Of a DNA stretch of 64,000 nucleotides, positions 61,589 to 64,000 are shown one piece after another. Both the position numbers and the translations under genes were made by a program. The notes below the pieces were generated by a model. The model saw only the letters and a program-made list of their open reading frames with translations. It made no database searches and was not told the origin of the DNA. Numbering within the stretch: position 1 is the first letter of the stretch; each line of letters starts with the position of its first letter. Source of the stretch: Pelobates cultripes (Eukaryota; Chordata; Amphibia; Anura; Pelobatidae); contig OW240912.1 of the NCBI GenBank assembly GCA_933207985.1, positions 254,802,518-254,866,517 on the forward strand. The letters run 5' to 3'.

Positions 61589-61900
61589 TTGAGTGGTTTC
61601 CAATTGTGGTTAGGTTGGGTGATGACTAAGAACAAAATACTTTTATTTCATTGTGACAATTTGTCTGTGGTAGAAGTCATCAACTCTATGCATTCCAAAT
61701 GTAACCTTGTGAATAACTTGTTGTGGAATCTTGTTTTTCTTTGCTTAAAAGTAAAACAACTGGTTGAAAGCACAGCATATTGCTAGTGTGGATAATAGGA
61801 TAGCAGATGCTCTCTCATTCCCAGTTTCATAGTTTCCAGACGTTGGTACTAGAGGCAGAGCATTACAGGGTGGAACTGCCAGACTACCTGTGGAAATTAA
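61589..61900 (+). pseudogene. Ngaro RNase H relic
   Basis: KILLFHCDNLSVVEVINSMH and NNLLWNLVFLCLK, followed after a frameshift by RIADALS and FHSFQTLVLEAEHY.VELPDYL. This matches the H-C-D-N-V-V-N...ADALSR pattern. Confidence 0.68.
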
Positions 61901-62681
61901 TTTCCGAGCATCCAGGTCAATGCAGATGGTACAAGGAATGTATTGCCTGGAATGAATGGTATCATTTTTGCAAGGAAGTTCTACAGGATCCATTTCATAG
62001 GGCTTTGGAATTAACATTTTACTTTATAGTGCATTTGTTGAATAAGGGATGAAGCAGGTCAGTAATAGATAGAAAGATTGCTGTAATTTCTTATATTGCT
62101 GAGAAAAACTGTCGTAGTTTAAGCATTTTTCATTAGACATCTACTACGTGGCTACTTTTAGTAGCCACTCCAAAATGCAGAAGTTCAATTACTTTTACGT
62201 TACTTTGCCAATTAGCAATTGCAGATGGTCTGCTTTTGTTTAAAGAAGCATGTGTTTTAGCATGTTTGTAGCATTGAGGGTTAGTGAGTAGTTTCACTGG
62301 GTAAAGATTGCATACCGGGACTTAGGATAAAAGATATTGTTTTGGAAAAGGATAGTTTATTTACTTTATTGAGATTATCTAAGGTAGATCAGCTGGGAAA
62401 GGGAAAATTAATTAACCTGTAACACTCCTGGAAATTAGGTTTTCCCTGTGGCGATTACTATGGAATATATGGCCATCATACCAAAGCTTGAGGAGCCTTT
62501 ACTCATTCACGTATTGTCTACTCAATGAACATGATTTCAATATTTTGTGAATTTTGCAAACTTGCCTCCATTTGAGTTTTCAAAAATGTAAATTCACAAG
62601 TCATTCATTCTGTATAGGATTGACAATGAAGAGCCAAATCTAAGGCTAATGGATGGAATCTTGTCTTCTAGATGAATTACA

Positions 62682-62830
62682 TTGTTTAATTTTGGAGTCA
62701 GGGGCTTGAGGCTACATGAAATTTTGGACTTGGTCCTAGAATGTCAATTGGTTTGGCCTTCGCTGGACATATCGATAATCCATGTTGGTGGTAATGATGT
62801 AGGATGTGTCAAATCAATCCATCTGATAAG
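62682..62830 (+). pseudogene. Ngaro SGNH-hydrolase relic
   Basis: FGVRGLRLHEILDLVLE and WPSLDISIIHVGGNDVG: the GND-type block III of SGNH hydrolases. The active-site Ser block upstream is not readable. Confidence 0.6.
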
Positions 62831-64000
62831 ATGTCTGAATTTTTTTTTTTTTTATCCTTCTCAATTAAAAGTTTCCAAAAACAATTCTGGAGTGGTAAGA
62901 AATTGTACCACTTTTGAAGTGGTTAAAATTGCACCAACTTCACAGAAATACCAGGAGACTTGGTTCCACTAACTTTAATAGCTGACCTCAGATGCTGGGG
63001 TTTATGAGCGAGTGGAAGAGCATGGTGATAGCAACGGATGATCACGCCCGTCAATGCATGAACAGTGTCTGATGTAGTGGAGTGTAAGGGAGCGAGTGGA
63101 ATAGTAGGAAAGGAAACACCCGGGAACATGGTGATCAGAATGAATGCCTCAAAGGCTTTTTGACTTTGTTGTATACAGCTTTTGAATCAATAAACTTTGA
63201 AAAAAGTGGCACCAACTTAAAGCATTAGACAGAGTGCAAAAGTAGAGAAATCTTGCCTTATTTGGGAATTTTTCATTTTTGGCATTTAGAGTGAGAAAGG
63301 GGTAGTATTGGGTTGTTCTGGGATGATGTCCATTTATTGGACAGTGTGAATTCCAGTTATTGTGGGGTCTCTTATTTATTTATGTTGCATATATAGCATA
63401 TGACGAATGTAAAAAAACAAAATTAGATGTGATATTGTTCATTCATATGGTGCACATATAGATGATCCATTTTTCGTGTGTGCATAATTAGATGTGCAGG
63501 TGGTTACGCTTCATTATTTTATATTGTATGTATATTTTAACTCCAACTTTGGATCCAAACATGATCCTGCCACTGCATCTGTCCCTTCCCCATGCCCTCC
63601 AGGAGCTACTGCAGCAACCTGTTACATCAGCACTACTTGTCTGGTGGACAAGGTTTCTTCAGTGGAACCCCACGACCATTGGATGGAGTGATAAATCGCT
63701 CTGCCAACCTCATAGCCAATGAATAGACAACTCTTAGAAATGGGTGATGACAACTCAGTCATTGAACAGTAAGAATATTTATACAGTTAATGGTGTCAAA
63801 AAGGGCAGACAAGTAAAACTATGTGTAATGGGAAACTGCAGTGCCACACTGGGAGAGTACCCCCATCTTCGTTGCCAAGATGCCTATGCTATTTTGAGCA
63901 AATAGTTAAGATGGTTGGAAGTCAATTCTTTGAGTATACTGGGGAGGGTAATATAAGAAAGAGAAGTTATCACTGTAATGAAGAAGGTACCCTCTAAGCC

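Larger units (their letters stand above)
61240..63960 (+). mobile_element. Ngaro-type tyrosine-recombinase retrotransposon, decayed
   Basis: On the + strand: an RNase H region (61589-61900, with LLFHCDNLSVVEVINSMHSK and IADALS) and an SGNH/GDSL-hydrolase block (62682-62830). Between them lies unreadable sequence where the recombinase would be. RNase H plus SGNH hydrolase is the Ngaro pattern described in frogs and fish. The element runs into the window edge and no intact frame remains. Confidence 0.68.

Overview
This window looks like genomic DNA from a vertebrate with a repeat-rich genome, most likely an anuran amphibian. The evidence is small exons with GT/AG boundaries separated by long AT-rich introns, a recognisable vertebrate gene tail (TAB3), and a dense and varied load of transposable elements: DIRS and Ngaro tyrosine-recombinase retrotransposons, a Penelope-like element with a GIY-YIG domain, L1-like and CR1/L2/Rex-like LINEs, Tc1-like transposons, hAT MITEs, TTAA-flanked MITEs and solo LTRs. 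The species is inferred, not shown. No bacterial-type operon, CRISPR array or tRNA/rRNA gene was seen.

Two host genes are supported and they converge tail to tail. (1) On the + strand the window opens inside TAB3. Four coding exons (881-974, 2688-2777, 4085-4189, 10280-10416) give the C-terminal coiled coil, a linker and the terminal NZF zinc finger that reads K63-linked ubiquitin, then a long 3' UTR. (2) On the - strand a gene of 11 coding exons runs from an ATG at 57434 to a stop at 20739. I rebuilt it from splice sites and codon phase: all ten junctions keep one reading frame and give a 2157-nt CDS for 718 aa. The product has a low-complexity polar N-terminus, a central coiled coil of about 200 residues, a Ser-rich linker and a C-terminal CAP-Gly domain, which is a microtubule or EB/tubulin C-terminus binding module. 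I do not recognise its orthologue by name. It is the most interesting protein-coding content here.

Layout: 1-10416 TAB3 exons with a degenerate Tc1 (4.8-5.7 kb), a broken L1-like LINE (6.5-9.0 kb) and a TTAA MITE (9.3-9.8 kb); 10417-12700 TAB3 3' UTR and flank; 12.7-14.2 kb Tc1 relic; 14.3-20.4 kb DIRS-like element with nested insertions; 20.6-57.5 kb the CAP-Gly gene, whose introns hold a Penelope-like element (24.1-25.9 kb), a near-consensus hammerhead-ribozyme motif (27.25 kb), a Tc1-like element (30.45-31.86 kb), two oppositely oriented solo LTRs with perfect 5-bp target duplications (35.4-36.4 and 39.8-40.8 kb), a CR1/L2-like LINE, a hAT-type MITE carrying a 1.5-kb higher-order minisatellite (43.1-45.2 kb), a Rex/CR1-like LINE cut by a hAT MITE (48.1-49.2 kb), GC-rich minisatellites, and a 1.57-kb foldback-bearing hAT MITE inside a ~370-bp tandem repeat (51.0-52.6 kb); 57.5-60.7 kb no gene seen; 60.7-61.2 kb hAT MITE; 61.2-63.9 kb a decayed Ngaro-type element with RNase H and SGNH-hydrolase remnants.

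The two genes are not an operon and no shared regulation can be read from the sequence. TAB3 acts in TAK1/NF-kB signalling. The CAP-Gly protein is probably cytoskeletal.
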